A stretch of 64,000 bases of DNA from Mesorhizobium norvegicum (lineage in GTDB: Bacteria; Pseudomonadota; Alphaproteobacteria; Rhizobiales; Rhizobiaceae). The translations under genes and the position numbers were made by a program. Location: the NCBI RefSeq assembly GCF_004919685.1, contig NZ_SMYZ01000086.1, positions 39,565-103,564 on the forward strand. The letters are read 5' to 3'. Positions 17,069 through 25,875 of the stretch are shown here, piece by piece. Position 1 is the stretch's first letter, and the number at the start of each line of letters is the position of its first letter. A model generated the notes under the pieces. That model had not been told where the DNA came from. It saw only the letters and a list, made by a program, of their open reading frames with translations, and made no database searches.

Positions 17069-18534
17069 CGGTACAAACCTATTCCCGCACCGATCTTGTC
17101 GATCCTTTGCCGGCCCAGCATTTCATCGAAGGCAAGTGGCAGAAATCCACTGAGGGTCGAACATTCGAAACGATCGACCCCAGCACAGAAGCGGTGTTGG
17201 CAATCGTGGCGCGCGGCGACGCTGGCGATATCGACATTGCGGTCAGGGCCGCGCACCGCGCACTGCATGGCGACTGGCGCGGCTTGAGCCCGGCCGAGCG
17301 CGGACGGCTGCTCTTCAAGCTCGCGGATTTGCTGGAATCGGACGCCGAACGATTTGCACTACTCGAGACGCTCGATGTCGGCAAGCCGGTCAAGGAGGCG
17401 CTCGGCGACATCAGGGGAGTGTGCGCGACGCTGCGTTACAATGCCGGCGCCGCCGACAAGATGGAAGGGTCGACGATCCCGCTGGGTCGCGATGTCGTCG
17501 ACTTCACCATGCTGGAGCCGGTCGGCGTGACCGGCCATATCGTGCCATGGAACTATCCGCTGGGCATGGTCGCGCGCTCGGTGGCGCCGGCACTTGCCGC
17601 GGGCTGCACGGTCGTGATCAAGCCTGCCGAGCAATCACCGCTGACGGCGCTGGCCTTTGCCGAACTGTGCCAGAGAGCGGGATTGCCCGATGGCGTGGTG
17701 AATGTCGTGGCGGGCTTTGGCGAAGAGGCCGGCGCGGCGCTTGTCTCGCATCCACTGGTGCGCGGCATCACCTTCACCGGCTCGGTCGAAACCGGGCGCA
17801 AGATCTACGCTGGCGCGGCACTGGGCCTGAAGCCCGTGGTCCTCGAACTCGGCGGCAAGAACCCCATGGTGGTGTTCGAGGATGCCGATCTGGAAAGGGC
17901 CGCTTTCGACGCGCTTGACGGCGCTTTCGGCAACAGCGGCCAGGTCTGCTCGTCGTCGTCGCGGTTCCTGCTGCATCGATCGATCCGCGAGGAATTCCTC
18001 GACCGGCTGGCGCAGGGCGCGGCCAGGCTTACCGTCGGCCGGGGCCTCGACAATTGCGATCTCGGACCGCTGGTTTCGAAGGAGCAGCATGCCAAGGTAC
18101 GATCCTACATCGACGGGGGCCGCGCATCGGGAGCGACAGTGCGGCTCGGTGGCGGTCGTCCGAAAGGGCTCGAGACCGGCTATTTCGTCGAGCCGACCAT
18201 TTTCGATGGCGTCGATCCGGCAAGCGCGCTGGCCCGCGAAGAGATCTTCGGTCCCGTCGCCGTGGCGCTGTCCTTCGATACCGCCGACGAGGCGCTCGCC
18301 ATGACCAATGGCCTCGGCTTCGGGCTCGTCGCCGGCGTCTACAGCCGCGACATCTCGCGCGCCCTGACATTTGCCCGCGACGTCGAGGCCGGCTCGGTCT
18401 GGATCAATGGCTGGTTCATCGGCGGCGTCCAGGCGCCGACCGGCGGCATCAAGGACAGCGGGGTCGGCCGCGAGCGCGGATTGCCCGGCATCCGCAACTA
18501 CCTCAGCATCAAAAACATCGGAATTCGGCTGTAG
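17065..18534 (+). CDS. NAD(P)-dependent aldehyde dehydrogenase
   Basis: 489 residues, normal length for the superfamily. The catalytic Glu is in VVLELGGKNPMVVFED and the catalytic Cys in FGNSGQVCSSSSRF; the conserved substrate-channel Asn is in VPWNYPLGM, and the cofactor motif FTGSVETGR is present. The closest recognisable types are betaine- and semialdehyde-dehydrogenase-like enzymes. It oxidises an aldehyde to an acid, presumably the product of the aldolase/dehydratase step elsewhere in this cluster. A second paralogue lies at 25876. It is translationally coupled to the permease upstream. Confidence 0.92.
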   Translation: MTVQTYSRTDLVDPLPAQHFIEGKWQKSTEGRTFETIDPSTEAVLAIVARGDAGDIDIAVRAAHRALHGDWRGLSPAERGRLLFKLADLLESDAERFALLETLDVGKPVKEALGDIRGVCATLRYNAGAADKMEGSTIPLGRDVVDFTMLEPVGVTGHIVPWNYPLGMVARSVAPALAAGCTVVIKPAEQSPLTALAFAELCQRAGLPDGVVNVVAGFGEEAGAALVSHPLVRGITFTGSVETGRKIYAGAALGLKPVVLELGGKNPMVVFEDADLERAAFDALDGAFGNSGQVCSSSSRFLLHRSIREEFLDRLAQGAARLTVGRGLDNCDLGPLVSKEQHAKVRSYIDGGRASGATVRLGGGRPKGLETGYFVEPTIFDGVDPASALAREEIFGPVAVALSFDTADEALAMTNGLGFGLVAGVYSRDISRALTFARDVEAGSVWINGWFIGGVQAPTGGIKDSGVGRERGLPGIRNYLSIKNIGIRL

Positions 18535-18574
18535 GCCGAAAAAACCAACACATCCCAAAAGAGGAAATCAGGGA

Positions 18575-19783
18575 ATGACTGTTATGAAAGACGTTGAGCA
18601 CTTCACGATCTTCAAGGACCCGGCGCATTGCGTCAACCAGATCGCGACGCGGCTTCTGAAGAACGGCGATATACTCGCCGTGTTCAACGAAGAGCGTTTC
18701 CCCTTCCATCACGACAGCGGCCAGACGCTGATGACCCGCTCCAAGGATGGCGGCAAGACCTGGAGCCCGCCAAAGGTCGTGCTGCCGTGGTCCGAAACGC
18801 AAGGCAATTGGGACTGCGGCATCTGCGAAACGCAGGATGGCACGCTCATCGTCAATCTGACCATCACCGGCTTCTTCAAGCGCGGCATCAAGCCCGAACA
18901 GCCGTCATGGAGCTCGCATCCCAACACCAAGGAATGGGGCGACTGGACCTGGGCCTACAAGACGCAGGCCTGGCTCGGCACCTTCGTCGTCAAGTCGAAG
19001 GACGGCGGCGAGACATGGACCCAGCCTATCCCCGTCAATGTCCGCCCGCTCAAGCATGGCGGCTGCCGCCTCGGCTGCTGGGAGTTGCCGAACGGCTCGC
19101 TGCTCATGGGCCTCTATGGTCGTATCCATGGCTATGAGGAAGAAGGCGAGGGCGAAAGCACACGTTCGGCGCTGATGCGCTCGGACGACGGCGGCGACAA
19201 TTGGGAGTACTTCTCGACGCTGGGCTACGACCCGGCCAGCATCATCGACTATGAGGAGCCCGGCCTGGTCCGGCTCGCGGACGGCAGGCTGGTCTGTTTC
19301 ATGCGCACGCATGTCAACCCGACCAGCGACGCCAAGAACATGGTGATGACAATCTCGGAGGATGACGGCTTCTCCTGGACGCCGCCGAAGTGGACCAACA
19401 TCTGGGGCTATCCGCCGGAGATCATCGCTCTTCAGGATGGTCGCTATCTGATGGTCTACGGCTATCGCCGGCCGCCTTACGGCGTACGCGCGATCATCTC
19501 GGACAACGGCGTCACCTGGGATGTGAAGAGCGAGTTCGTCATCCGCGAAGGCGGCGTGCCCGGCCTAACCGTGACGGAGACGCCCGGATCTAGCCGCATG
19601 GCGCCGGCCTCAGGCAAGATCGAGGGCGGCGATGTCGACTGGAATCATCCCGGCGTCTATCAACACATCGGCTACCCAAGCGTCGTCCAGACGCAGGATG
19701 GCGCGATCGTCTGCTCGTACCATGAGTGGAGCGACGACCCGAAGCCGCTGCAATATGTCCGTTGCACGCGCTTCCGGATCTGA
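18575..19783 (+). CDS. Cytoplasmic Asp-box (BNR) sialidase-fold protein 1
   Basis: 402 residues from ATG 18575, preceded by a GAGG/AGGG-rich stretch. Five Asp boxes (S-x-D-x-G-x-T-W type) are spaced through it: SKDGGKTWS, SKDGGETWT, SDDGGDNWE, SEDDGFSWT and SDNGVTWD. This indicates a six-bladed beta-propeller as in sialidases and related glycosidases. There is no signal peptide, so it should act in the cytoplasm on an imported compound. Asp boxes mark the fold rather than the reaction; the Arg triad and nucleophilic Tyr of true sialidases were not confidently placed. Possible roles are glycosidase, lyase or sugar-acid hydrolase. Confidence 0.82.
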   Translation: MTVMKDVEHFTIFKDPAHCVNQIATRLLKNGDILAVFNEERFPFHHDSGQTLMTRSKDGGKTWSPPKVVLPWSETQGNWDCGICETQDGTLIVNLTITGFFKRGIKPEQPSWSSHPNTKEWGDWTWAYKTQAWLGTFVVKSKDGGETWTQPIPVNVRPLKHGGCRLGCWELPNGSLLMGLYGRIHGYEEEGEGESTRSALMRSDDGGDNWEYFSTLGYDPASIIDYEEPGLVRLADGRLVCFMRTHVNPTSDAKNMVMTISEDDGFSWTPPKWTNIWGYPPEIIALQDGRYLMVYGYRRPPYGVRAIISDNGVTWDVKSEFVIREGGVPGLTVTETPGSSRMAPASGKIEGGDVDWNHPGVYQHIGYPSVVQTQDGAIVCSYHEWSDDPKPLQYVRCTRFRI

Positions 19784-19792
19784 GCTCCGACG

Positions 19793-20977
19793 ATGAAATC
19801 CGGCGCGGCAGCCTTGATACCTCGAATGGATCATCAGACGATCCATTGCGATCCGCATGCATACAGCGCGCATCCGCATCTCGCTGTTGCGGCCAACGAC
19901 AATTGGCTGCTGGTATTCACGCAGTCGCGCCGCCGTGCCGGGATCCTGCATCCACCGCAGGACCCGCTCTACTGCAACATGCTGATGCGATCGGCGGACG
20001 AGGGGAGAAGCTGGTCGGCGCCTTCCGTCGTCCCTGGCTTCGGCTGGCAAGGCGTGGAATGCGCCGGGCTTACCCCGTTGCGCTCCGGTGTCGTGTTGCT
20101 GAATCAGTGGCGCTTCGACTGGCATACGCTTGCTCATGCGCAAGCCAACCTTGCACCTGACGCATATGCGGGGCCGGAAGAATTGATGGGAGCGGAGGCC
20201 ATGGCGGCCGAGCTTCAGGATTGGACGCCCCAGAGGACAGCGCTTGTTGAACACTATCCCTGGGCGCGCGGCGGCGGGCAGACATGGGTTCATCGTTCGC
20301 TTGACGGCGGAAACACCTTCATCGCCTCGAAGCGCATCGACACGACGCCTTTCAGCGGCGGCTACGGTATGCGTGGCGGCATCGAGGTCGACAGCGAGAT
20401 CATGTTGCCGCTTTGTGACGTGCCTAACTATGCCGCCGTCTTCACCGTGCGGTCAGGCGATGGCGGCCAGAGCTGGTCCGAGCCGCTCCTTGTCGCGGCG
20501 GGCGAGGGGCATGCCTTCGAGGAACCGGCACCCATCCTGCTGCGCGACGGCCGCATCGTCATGCTCTTGCGCGACAATGTCTCGCGCATCCTGCATGTCG
20601 TCAGTTCCAATGATGGAGGTGTCTCGTGGAGCGCCCCGTCGCCGACCGGGATCGAAGACTATCCGGCCGATATGGTGGAACTCGACGACGACCGCATCGC
20701 CTGTGTCGCCGGCAGGCGGCGCGCGCCTTTCGGCATTGCGCTCTACATCTCTCAAGACAAGGGAAACAGCTGGAATTCGGCCAGTCCCTACATGGTCCGC
20801 TCAGACCTTCCCAACCGGGATCTGGGCTATCCATCGCTGGCGCTGCGCGCCGATGGCAGCCTCTACGTTGTCTACTACGCGCAGGATTCCCAAGGCGTCA
20901 CGGGCATCCATGCCAGCGTTCTCGTGCCCGACGCTGACGGCAGGCACCAGGAAGGACTTGCTTATGGCCAAGGTTGA
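19793..20977 (+). CDS. Cytoplasmic Asp-box (BNR) sialidase-fold protein 2
   Basis: 394 residues, diverged from the preceding protein. Again five Asp-box-like motifs: SADEGRSWS, SLDGGNTFI, SGDGGQSWS, SNDGGVSWS and SQDKGNSWN. It has no signal peptide. The start may be ATG 19793 or the ATG 33 bases later (MDHQTIHCDPHAYSAHP); the first is nine bases after the previous stop. It overlaps the downstream ATPase gene by 14 bases. Two consecutive propeller enzymes without export signals suggest sequential or alternative processing of an imported oligosaccharide-like ligand. The reaction is not assignable from sequence. Confidence 0.8.
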   Translation: MKSGAAALIPRMDHQTIHCDPHAYSAHPHLAVAANDNWLLVFTQSRRRAGILHPPQDPLYCNMLMRSADEGRSWSAPSVVPGFGWQGVECAGLTPLRSGVVLLNQWRFDWHTLAHAQANLAPDAYAGPEELMGAEAMAAELQDWTPQRTALVEHYPWARGGGQTWVHRSLDGGNTFIASKRIDTTPFSGGYGMRGGIEVDSEIMLPLCDVPNYAAVFTVRSGDGGQSWSEPLLVAAGEGHAFEEPAPILLRDGRIVMLLRDNVSRILHVVSSNDGGVSWSAPSPTGIEDYPADMVELDDDRIACVAGRRRAPFGIALYISQDKGNSWNSASPYMVRSDLPNRDLGYPSLALRADGSLYVVYYAQDSQGVTGIHASVLVPDADGRHQEGLAYGQG

Positions 20978-22079
20978 GCTTTCGGGCGTCTCCAAGAAAT
21001 ACGGCGAGAAGATCATTATCCCCGGCGTCGATCTGACGATCGAGCATGGTGAATTCCTGGTCTTCATCGGGCCGTCGGGCTGCGGAAAATCGACGTTGCT
21101 TCGCATGATCTGCGGCCTGGAGCCGATCAGTGGCGGCACGGTTGCCATCGGCGGCAAGCCGATGCGCGGCGTGCCGCCGGCAAATCGCGGCGTGGCCATG
21201 GTGTTCCAGAGCTATGCGCTCTACCCGCATAAGACGGTCGCCGAGAACATGGCCTTCTCCCTGCTGATGCAAGGCATGCCGAAAGCCGAGCGCGACAGAA
21301 GGGTCGCCGCCGTCGCCGACACGCTTCAGCTTGGCCCGTTGCTGGGCCGGCTTCCCAAGGAGCTTTCCGGAGGACAGCGGCAGCGCGTGGCGATCGGCCG
21401 GGCGATCGTGCGTGAGCCCGAAGTGTTCCTGTTCGACGAGCCGCTGTCGAACCTCGATGCCGAACTTCGCGTCCAGATGCGGCTCGAACTCGCCAAGCTG
21501 CACAGAAGCCTTGGTGCCACGATGATCTACGTCACGCACGATCAGACCGAGGCGATGACGCTGGCCGACCGGATCGTGGTGTTGCGCGATGGCGTGATCG
21601 AGCAGTTTGGAACGCCGGCACAGATCTACGACGCGCCCTGCAACCGGTTCGTCGCCGGCTTCATGGGTTCGCCCAAGATGAGTTTTCTCGAGGCGTTCGT
21701 TGAGAGGCAGGAAGGCACGCGCCTGACGCTGCAGATCGCGGGAACGACCGGCGGCAGCGTGGAACTGGACCTGGCGCAGCCGATGGCGCTGTCAGGCAGC
21801 GTGACCGTTGGCATCCGGCCCGAGCATTTCAACACGCACCGTACGGCCGGTCCGCGGCTGCAGGCCGACGTCGAATTTGTCGAGCGGCTCGGCGGCGAGA
21901 GCTTCCTGCATGCGCCGACGCATCCGGCAGGCACGCTGATCATGCGCCAGGGCGATGAGGAAGCAAGAAGCGTCGGGACAGGAAAATGCGAGATCGGGGT
22001 TGATTGGCGCAAGGCGCATCTGTTTGCCCGGGACGGCAGAACGATACCGCTCACACGGGAACTCCAGGGGCGGGACTGA
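20964..22079 (+). CDS. Sugar ABC transporter ATPase, MalK/UgpC-like
   Basis: 371 residues. Walker A GPSGCGKST, signature LSGGQRQR, Walker B VFLFDEPLSNLD and H-switch YVTHDQTEAMTLADRI are all in place. The C-terminal TOBE/regulatory region (about 240-371) is typical of MalK-type ATPases. The frame is open far upstream, but MAKVELSGVSKKYG is the canonical start and overlaps the preceding gene. It completes the importer made by the binding protein at 13858 and the permeases at 15300 and 16199, even though three enzyme genes separate them. Confidence 0.93.
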   Translation: MAKVELSGVSKKYGEKIIIPGVDLTIEHGEFLVFIGPSGCGKSTLLRMICGLEPISGGTVAIGGKPMRGVPPANRGVAMVFQSYALYPHKTVAENMAFSLLMQGMPKAERDRRVAAVADTLQLGPLLGRLPKELSGGQRQRVAIGRAIVREPEVFLFDEPLSNLDAELRVQMRLELAKLHRSLGATMIYVTHDQTEAMTLADRIVVLRDGVIEQFGTPAQIYDAPCNRFVAGFMGSPKMSFLEAFVERQEGTRLTLQIAGTTGGSVELDLAQPMALSGSVTVGIRPEHFNTHRTAGPRLQADVEFVERLGGESFLHAPTHPAGTLIMRQGDEEARSVGTGKCEIGVDWRKAHLFARDGRTIPLTRELQGRD

Positions 22080-22191
22080 TCCTGGCCCTGCGCTCAGCTT
22101 CGTCAACCCGACGGCGCGTGCGAAGGTCAACGCGAAACATACAGAGCCGCGGGCGACGGCGACGGTGCCGGCCTGCATGAGGGAGACGACT

Positions 22192-23154
22192 GTGGACTTT
22201 GAAAAATTGAAATCGCGTCTGGCGGGATGCTACGTAACAATACCAACGCCGTTCGAGGACAGCGCTGGCTTTCCGGTCGATCACCAGGCGATCAGGGTCT
22301 ATGTCCGCTTCCTGATCGACAATGGCCTGAACACCGAATATGCCACGCTCCTGGCGGGCGGGGCGGCTGGCGACTTTTCGACGATGTCGTTCGAGGAGCG
22401 GATCGGCGTTGGCGAAACCGTTGTCCACGAAGCGCAGGGGCGCGTTCCCCTTGCCTTCGGCGGGCAATCGACCAGCACGCTGGAACTGGTGCGGTTGGCG
22501 CAAGCGGCGCAGTCGATGGGGTTCGACTTCCTGCAGGTGTCCTGCCCGTTCTATTTCACTCACACGGAAGCCGATTTCGAGGAGTTCGTCATGGCCGCGG
22601 CCAAGGCGGCGCCGAACATCGGCATCATCGTCTACAACACATTCTGGACCTCGACGAGCCTGTCGTTCGGCATGATCGATCGTCTGGCAAAGATCGAGAA
22701 CGTGGTGGGCCTGAAATGGGCGACGCCGCGAACGGACGCGATGGAGTTTGAGGACGTCACCTCGAATTTTTCCAAACGCTTCACGATCATCGACAACAAT
22801 CTGTTCTTTCCCTATTCGGCGATGCCGTCGCTGGGTGCGCAGGCGTTCGAGGTGCATCTGTGCAACTACTGGCCCGAATGGGGCATCAAGCTCATCGACG
22901 AAGTCAAGGCGGAGAACTACCCCGAGATCGCGCGGATGATGGTGGAAGAGGCCATGCCCTTCTACAAACTGTGGGTCGAGATCGAGAAAGGCTACACGAG
23001 CGGTGACGGCTATCTCGACAAATTGTGCATGGAACTGATCGGACTGCCTTCGAGCCGCTGCCGCCCGCCAACACGCGACATTCGTGAAAACTATCGTGCC
23101 AAGACGCTTGCCATGATGCGGGCCGCGGGCGTGCCGCGCCTCGTGGCCAAGTAG
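22192..23154 (+). CDS. Class I aldolase of the DHDPS/NanA family
   Basis: About 320 residues, TIM-barrel Schiff-base enzyme. The catalytic Lys is in NVVGLKWATP and the Tyr in IGIIVYNTFW; the substrate-carboxylate loop is AGGAAGDFSTMSFEER, replacing the usual GTTGE. GGGAGA sits just before a GTG at 22192; the in-frame ATG at 22177 is the alternative start. Family members split or dehydrate 2-keto-3-deoxy sugar acids, N-acetylneuraminate, 4-hydroxy-2-ketoacids or related compounds. In this cluster, with an enolase-superfamily dehydratase and aldehyde dehydrogenases, a 2-keto-3-deoxy-sugar-acid aldolase or dehydratase is most likely. The specific substrate is unknown. Confidence 0.85.
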   Translation: MDFEKLKSRLAGCYVTIPTPFEDSAGFPVDHQAIRVYVRFLIDNGLNTEYATLLAGGAAGDFSTMSFEERIGVGETVVHEAQGRVPLAFGGQSTSTLELVRLAQAAQSMGFDFLQVSCPFYFTHTEADFEEFVMAAAKAAPNIGIIVYNTFWTSTSLSFGMIDRLAKIENVVGLKWATPRTDAMEFEDVTSNFSKRFTIIDNNLFFPYSAMPSLGAQAFEVHLCNYWPEWGIKLIDEVKAENYPEIARMMVEEAMPFYKLWVEIEKGYTSGDGYLDKLCMELIGLPSSRCRPPTRDIRENYRAKTLAMMRAAGVPRLVAK

Positions 23155-23217
23155 ACAATGCAAGCCGACAATGCCGGGAACATAACAAGAAGCAACAAAT
23201 CAACAGGAGCGACCGCT

Positions 23218-24216
23218 ATGACCAATTTCAGGAATTTGATGTTTGGAGCCGTGGCAACCACCATGCTGCTCGTCGGCGCCGCCAAGGCGGCCGACGATGT
23301 GAAGCTGCGCCTCAACTGGATGTACTACGGCTCCCATGCCGGCTTCGCCCTCGGCAAGGTGAAGGGGTTCTACAAGGATGCCGGCATCAACCTCGACATC
23401 CGTTCAGGCAACGGTTCGGGCTCGGCGCACCGCCTGGTCGCCAATGGCGACAGCGACTTTTCCTATGGCTCGTGCGGATCGATGGTGAACCTTGCCTCGC
23501 AGGGCGCCGCGCTGATCTCGGTAGCGGTGATCGACGCCATGGGGGCGGATGCGGTACTGGTTCGCCCCGACGCGGGCATCACCAAGATTTCCGACCTCAA
23601 GGGCAAGAAGCTGCTCACCACATCCAATGCCGGCGTCAACACGTTCTTCCCGATCGTACTGTCCACGGCCGGCCTTTCGCCTTCCGACATCACACTCACC
23701 AATGTCCCCGACGGCGCGCTCGTGTCGAGTTATCTGCAAGGCGCCGGTGATACGGTGGGCATGCTTGGCGGCATCGACGACAAGCCGGCCGAGATCAAGA
23801 AGAACGGCGGCGCCGCTCCGGTGATCTTTCCTTATTCGAGCTATGGCGTGAACCAGATCGGATATTGCATCGTGGCGCGCAAGGAGATGGTCGCGAAAAA
23901 CCCGGATCTCGTGAAACGCTTCGTGCAGGCGACCATCAAGTCCTACAAGGCGGCCGAGGCCAATCCGGATGCCGCGATCGCGGCGATCGGCGACATCGTC
24001 GGCGGAACGATGAACGAGGACGAGGGCAAGGCGCAGGCGCGCGCGGTGCTCGATGTGACGCTCAGCCTTCTCTATTCGGCCGCTAACAAGGACAAGACGC
24101 TTGGCTTGAACGTGCCGTCGGATTGGGAAAGCATGGTGACGCTGATGAAGAAGTACAATGACCTCGACGCCAAGGTCGAGGCCACGCAATTCTACACTAA
24201 CGACTTCGTCAAGTAA
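23218..24216 (+). CDS. ABC transporter substrate-binding protein, NMT1/THI5-like
   Basis: 332 residues with a Sec signal peptide (NLMFGAVATTMLLVGAAKA). ACAGGAG precedes ATG 23218. The mature protein has the NMT1 layout (VKLRLNWMYYGSHAGFALGKVKGFYKDAGI, then DFSYGSCGSMV and KISDLKGKKLLTT). Relatives bind sulfonates, taurine, nitrate, pyrimidine precursors or aromatic acids. It opens the second importer of the cluster, with its ATPase and permease directly downstream. The ligand may be a breakdown product or a co-substrate of the first system. Confidence 0.9.
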   Translation: MTNFRNLMFGAVATTMLLVGAAKAADDVKLRLNWMYYGSHAGFALGKVKGFYKDAGINLDIRSGNGSGSAHRLVANGDSDFSYGSCGSMVNLASQGAALISVAVIDAMGADAVLVRPDAGITKISDLKGKKLLTTSNAGVNTFFPIVLSTAGLSPSDITLTNVPDGALVSSYLQGAGDTVGMLGGIDDKPAEIKKNGGAAPVIFPYSSYGVNQIGYCIVARKEMVAKNPDLVKRFVQATIKSYKAAEANPDAAIAAIGDIVGGTMNEDEGKAQARAVLDVTLSLLYSAANKDKTLGLNVPSDWESMVTLMKKYNDLDAKVEATQFYTNDFVK

Positions 24217-24284
24217 TTGGCGGGCCGGAGTGGCTTGCCGTCACTCCGGTCCTCACTTCCGGCCGGGACCAGATTGAACCGTCG

Positions 24285-25052
24285 ATGAATCCGCTTATCG
24301 AACTTACAGGCGTGCAGAAGGTGTTCGGGGCAGGCCCCGGCGCCCTGCATGCCTTCGGGCCGGTCGACATGAAGATCGAGAAGGGCGAGTTCGTCTCGCT
24401 GCTCGGTCCGTCAGGCTGCGGAAAATCGACCCTCATGCTGATGATCGCCGGGTTGCTGGAGCCCTCCGGCGGACGCATCGAGATCGACGGGCGCATAGTC
24501 GCCGGGCCGCAGACCGACATCGGCATCATGTTTCAGGACAACACGTTGGTGCCATGGCGCACGGTGCGGGGCAACATCGAGCTGCAGCTGGAACTGCGAG
24601 GCCTGTCGCCAGCCGCCCACCGCGCAAGCGTGGACGAGTTGCTCGCTTCGGTCCACCTCGAGGATTTTCAACGACGCTACCCGCACGAACTGTCCGGCGG
24701 GATGCAGCAGCGCGCCGCGTTCTGCCAGGCATTGGTGCATCAGCCCGCAACCATGCTGCTAGACGAGCCGCTCGGCAAGCTCGACGCGATGACTCGGGAA
24801 GCAATCCGCACCGATCTGCAGGCGCTGTGGATACAGCGCCATCCGACCGTTGTGTTCGTCACCCACTCGATCGAGGAGGCTATCCAGCTCTCCACCCACG
24901 TCGCCATCATCACGCCGCGCCCCGGACGCGTCGAACGGATCATTTCCGTCGATCTGCCTTATCCGCGCGATTTCGAGGTCAAGAGCAGCCCGCAATTCAT
25001 CGGCTACGTCCGGCAGGCACAGGAGATATTTCGCGGTTATGGCGTCCTCTGA
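24285..25052 (+). CDS. ABC transporter ATPase, TauB/SsuB-like
   Basis: 255 residues. Walker A GPSGCGKST, signature LSGGMQQR, Walker B TMLLDEPLGKLD and H-switch FVTHSIEEAI identify the nitrate/sulfonate/taurine class. It follows its binding-protein gene by 68 bases and overlaps the permease gene by 14 bases. It energises the second importer in this cluster. Confidence 0.93.
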   Translation: MNPLIELTGVQKVFGAGPGALHAFGPVDMKIEKGEFVSLLGPSGCGKSTLMLMIAGLLEPSGGRIEIDGRIVAGPQTDIGIMFQDNTLVPWRTVRGNIELQLELRGLSPAAHRASVDELLASVHLEDFQRRYPHELSGGMQQRAAFCQALVHQPATMLLDEPLGKLDAMTREAIRTDLQALWIQRHPTVVFVTHSIEEAIQLSTHVAIITPRPGRVERIISVDLPYPRDFEVKSSPQFIGYVRQAQEIFRGYGVL

Positions 25053-25845
25053 TCGACCCTCTCCACCGGAGCGCGCCGTCCGCTGGATTGCGCGGTCATG
25101 GATGTCGATCGCCTTCTTCGCGGCGTTCTTCCTGATCTGGGAATATTCCATCGTCTGGTTCGGAATCCCGCGCTACATCCTGACGCCCCCATCGGTGGTC
25201 GTCACCAAGGGCTGGGCGGATATTGACCGGCTGCTCTACTACACCTGGATCACCGGCGTGGAGGTCGTGCTGGGTTATGCGGTGGCGGTGATACTGGCGC
25301 TACCGCTCGGTCTCGCCATCGCATTCTCGTCCATCCTGCGCCGCACGATCTATCCGTTTGTCGTCTGCGTCGAAATGGTACCCAAGATCGCCTTCGCGCC
25401 GCTCTTCATCTCCTGGCTGGGTTTCGGCCTGCTGCCCAAGGTGATCATCGTCTTCCTGGTCTGTTTCTTTCCCATCGTGCTCAACGCCATTCTCGCGTTC
25501 AGTTCGCTCAGCGAGGAACTGTCGCGCTTCAGCGTCTCGACCGGCGCGAATGCATGGCGCACCTTCGTCAAGGTCCGGCTGCCGGCAGCGCTGCCGCAAT
25601 GCTTCGTCGGCTTCAAATACGCCGCGATCAACGCGACAGTCGGCGCTGCCATCGCGGAGTTCATCGGCTCAGACCAGGGGCTCGGCTTCTACATCCAGAT
25701 CGTCACCGGCAACATGCGTCCGGACCTTGCCTTTGCAGGCATTTTTTTCCTGACAATCCTCGGCCTGGCTTTGTTCGGCCTGGTCACGCTCGCCGAGCGC
25801 CTTCTCATTCCCTGGCACATTTCGCTGCGACGCCAGTCGCACTGA
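25039..25845 (+). CDS. ABC transporter permease, TauC/SsuC-like
   Basis: 268 residues; the ATG at 25039 lies within the end of the ATPase gene. Six helices are visible, starting SIAFFAAFFLIWEYSIVWF. The EAA-like loop reads ELSRFSVSTGANAWRTFVKVRLPAALPQ near residue 155, and FIGSDQGLGFYI is a typical motif of this class. It completes the second ABC importer. Confidence 0.92.
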   Translation: MASSDRPSPPERAVRWIARSWMSIAFFAAFFLIWEYSIVWFGIPRYILTPPSVVVTKGWADIDRLLYYTWITGVEVVLGYAVAVILALPLGLAIAFSSILRRTIYPFVVCVEMVPKIAFAPLFISWLGFGLLPKVIIVFLVCFFPIVLNAILAFSSLSEELSRFSVSTGANAWRTFVKVRLPAALPQCFVGFKYAAINATVGAAIAEFIGSDQGLGFYIQIVTGNMRPDLAFAGIFFLTILGLALFGLVTLAERLLIPWHISLRRQSH

Positions 25846-25875
25846 CCTCTCAATGCATCCGACGGAGACATAGAC

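Noticed and set aside
18575..23154. Classical sialic acid (nan) operon
   Set aside because: Asp-box proteins and a NanA-family aldolase are present, but nanE, nanK and a sialic acid TRAP or Nan transporter are absent, and the other enzymes point to acidic-sugar breakdown.
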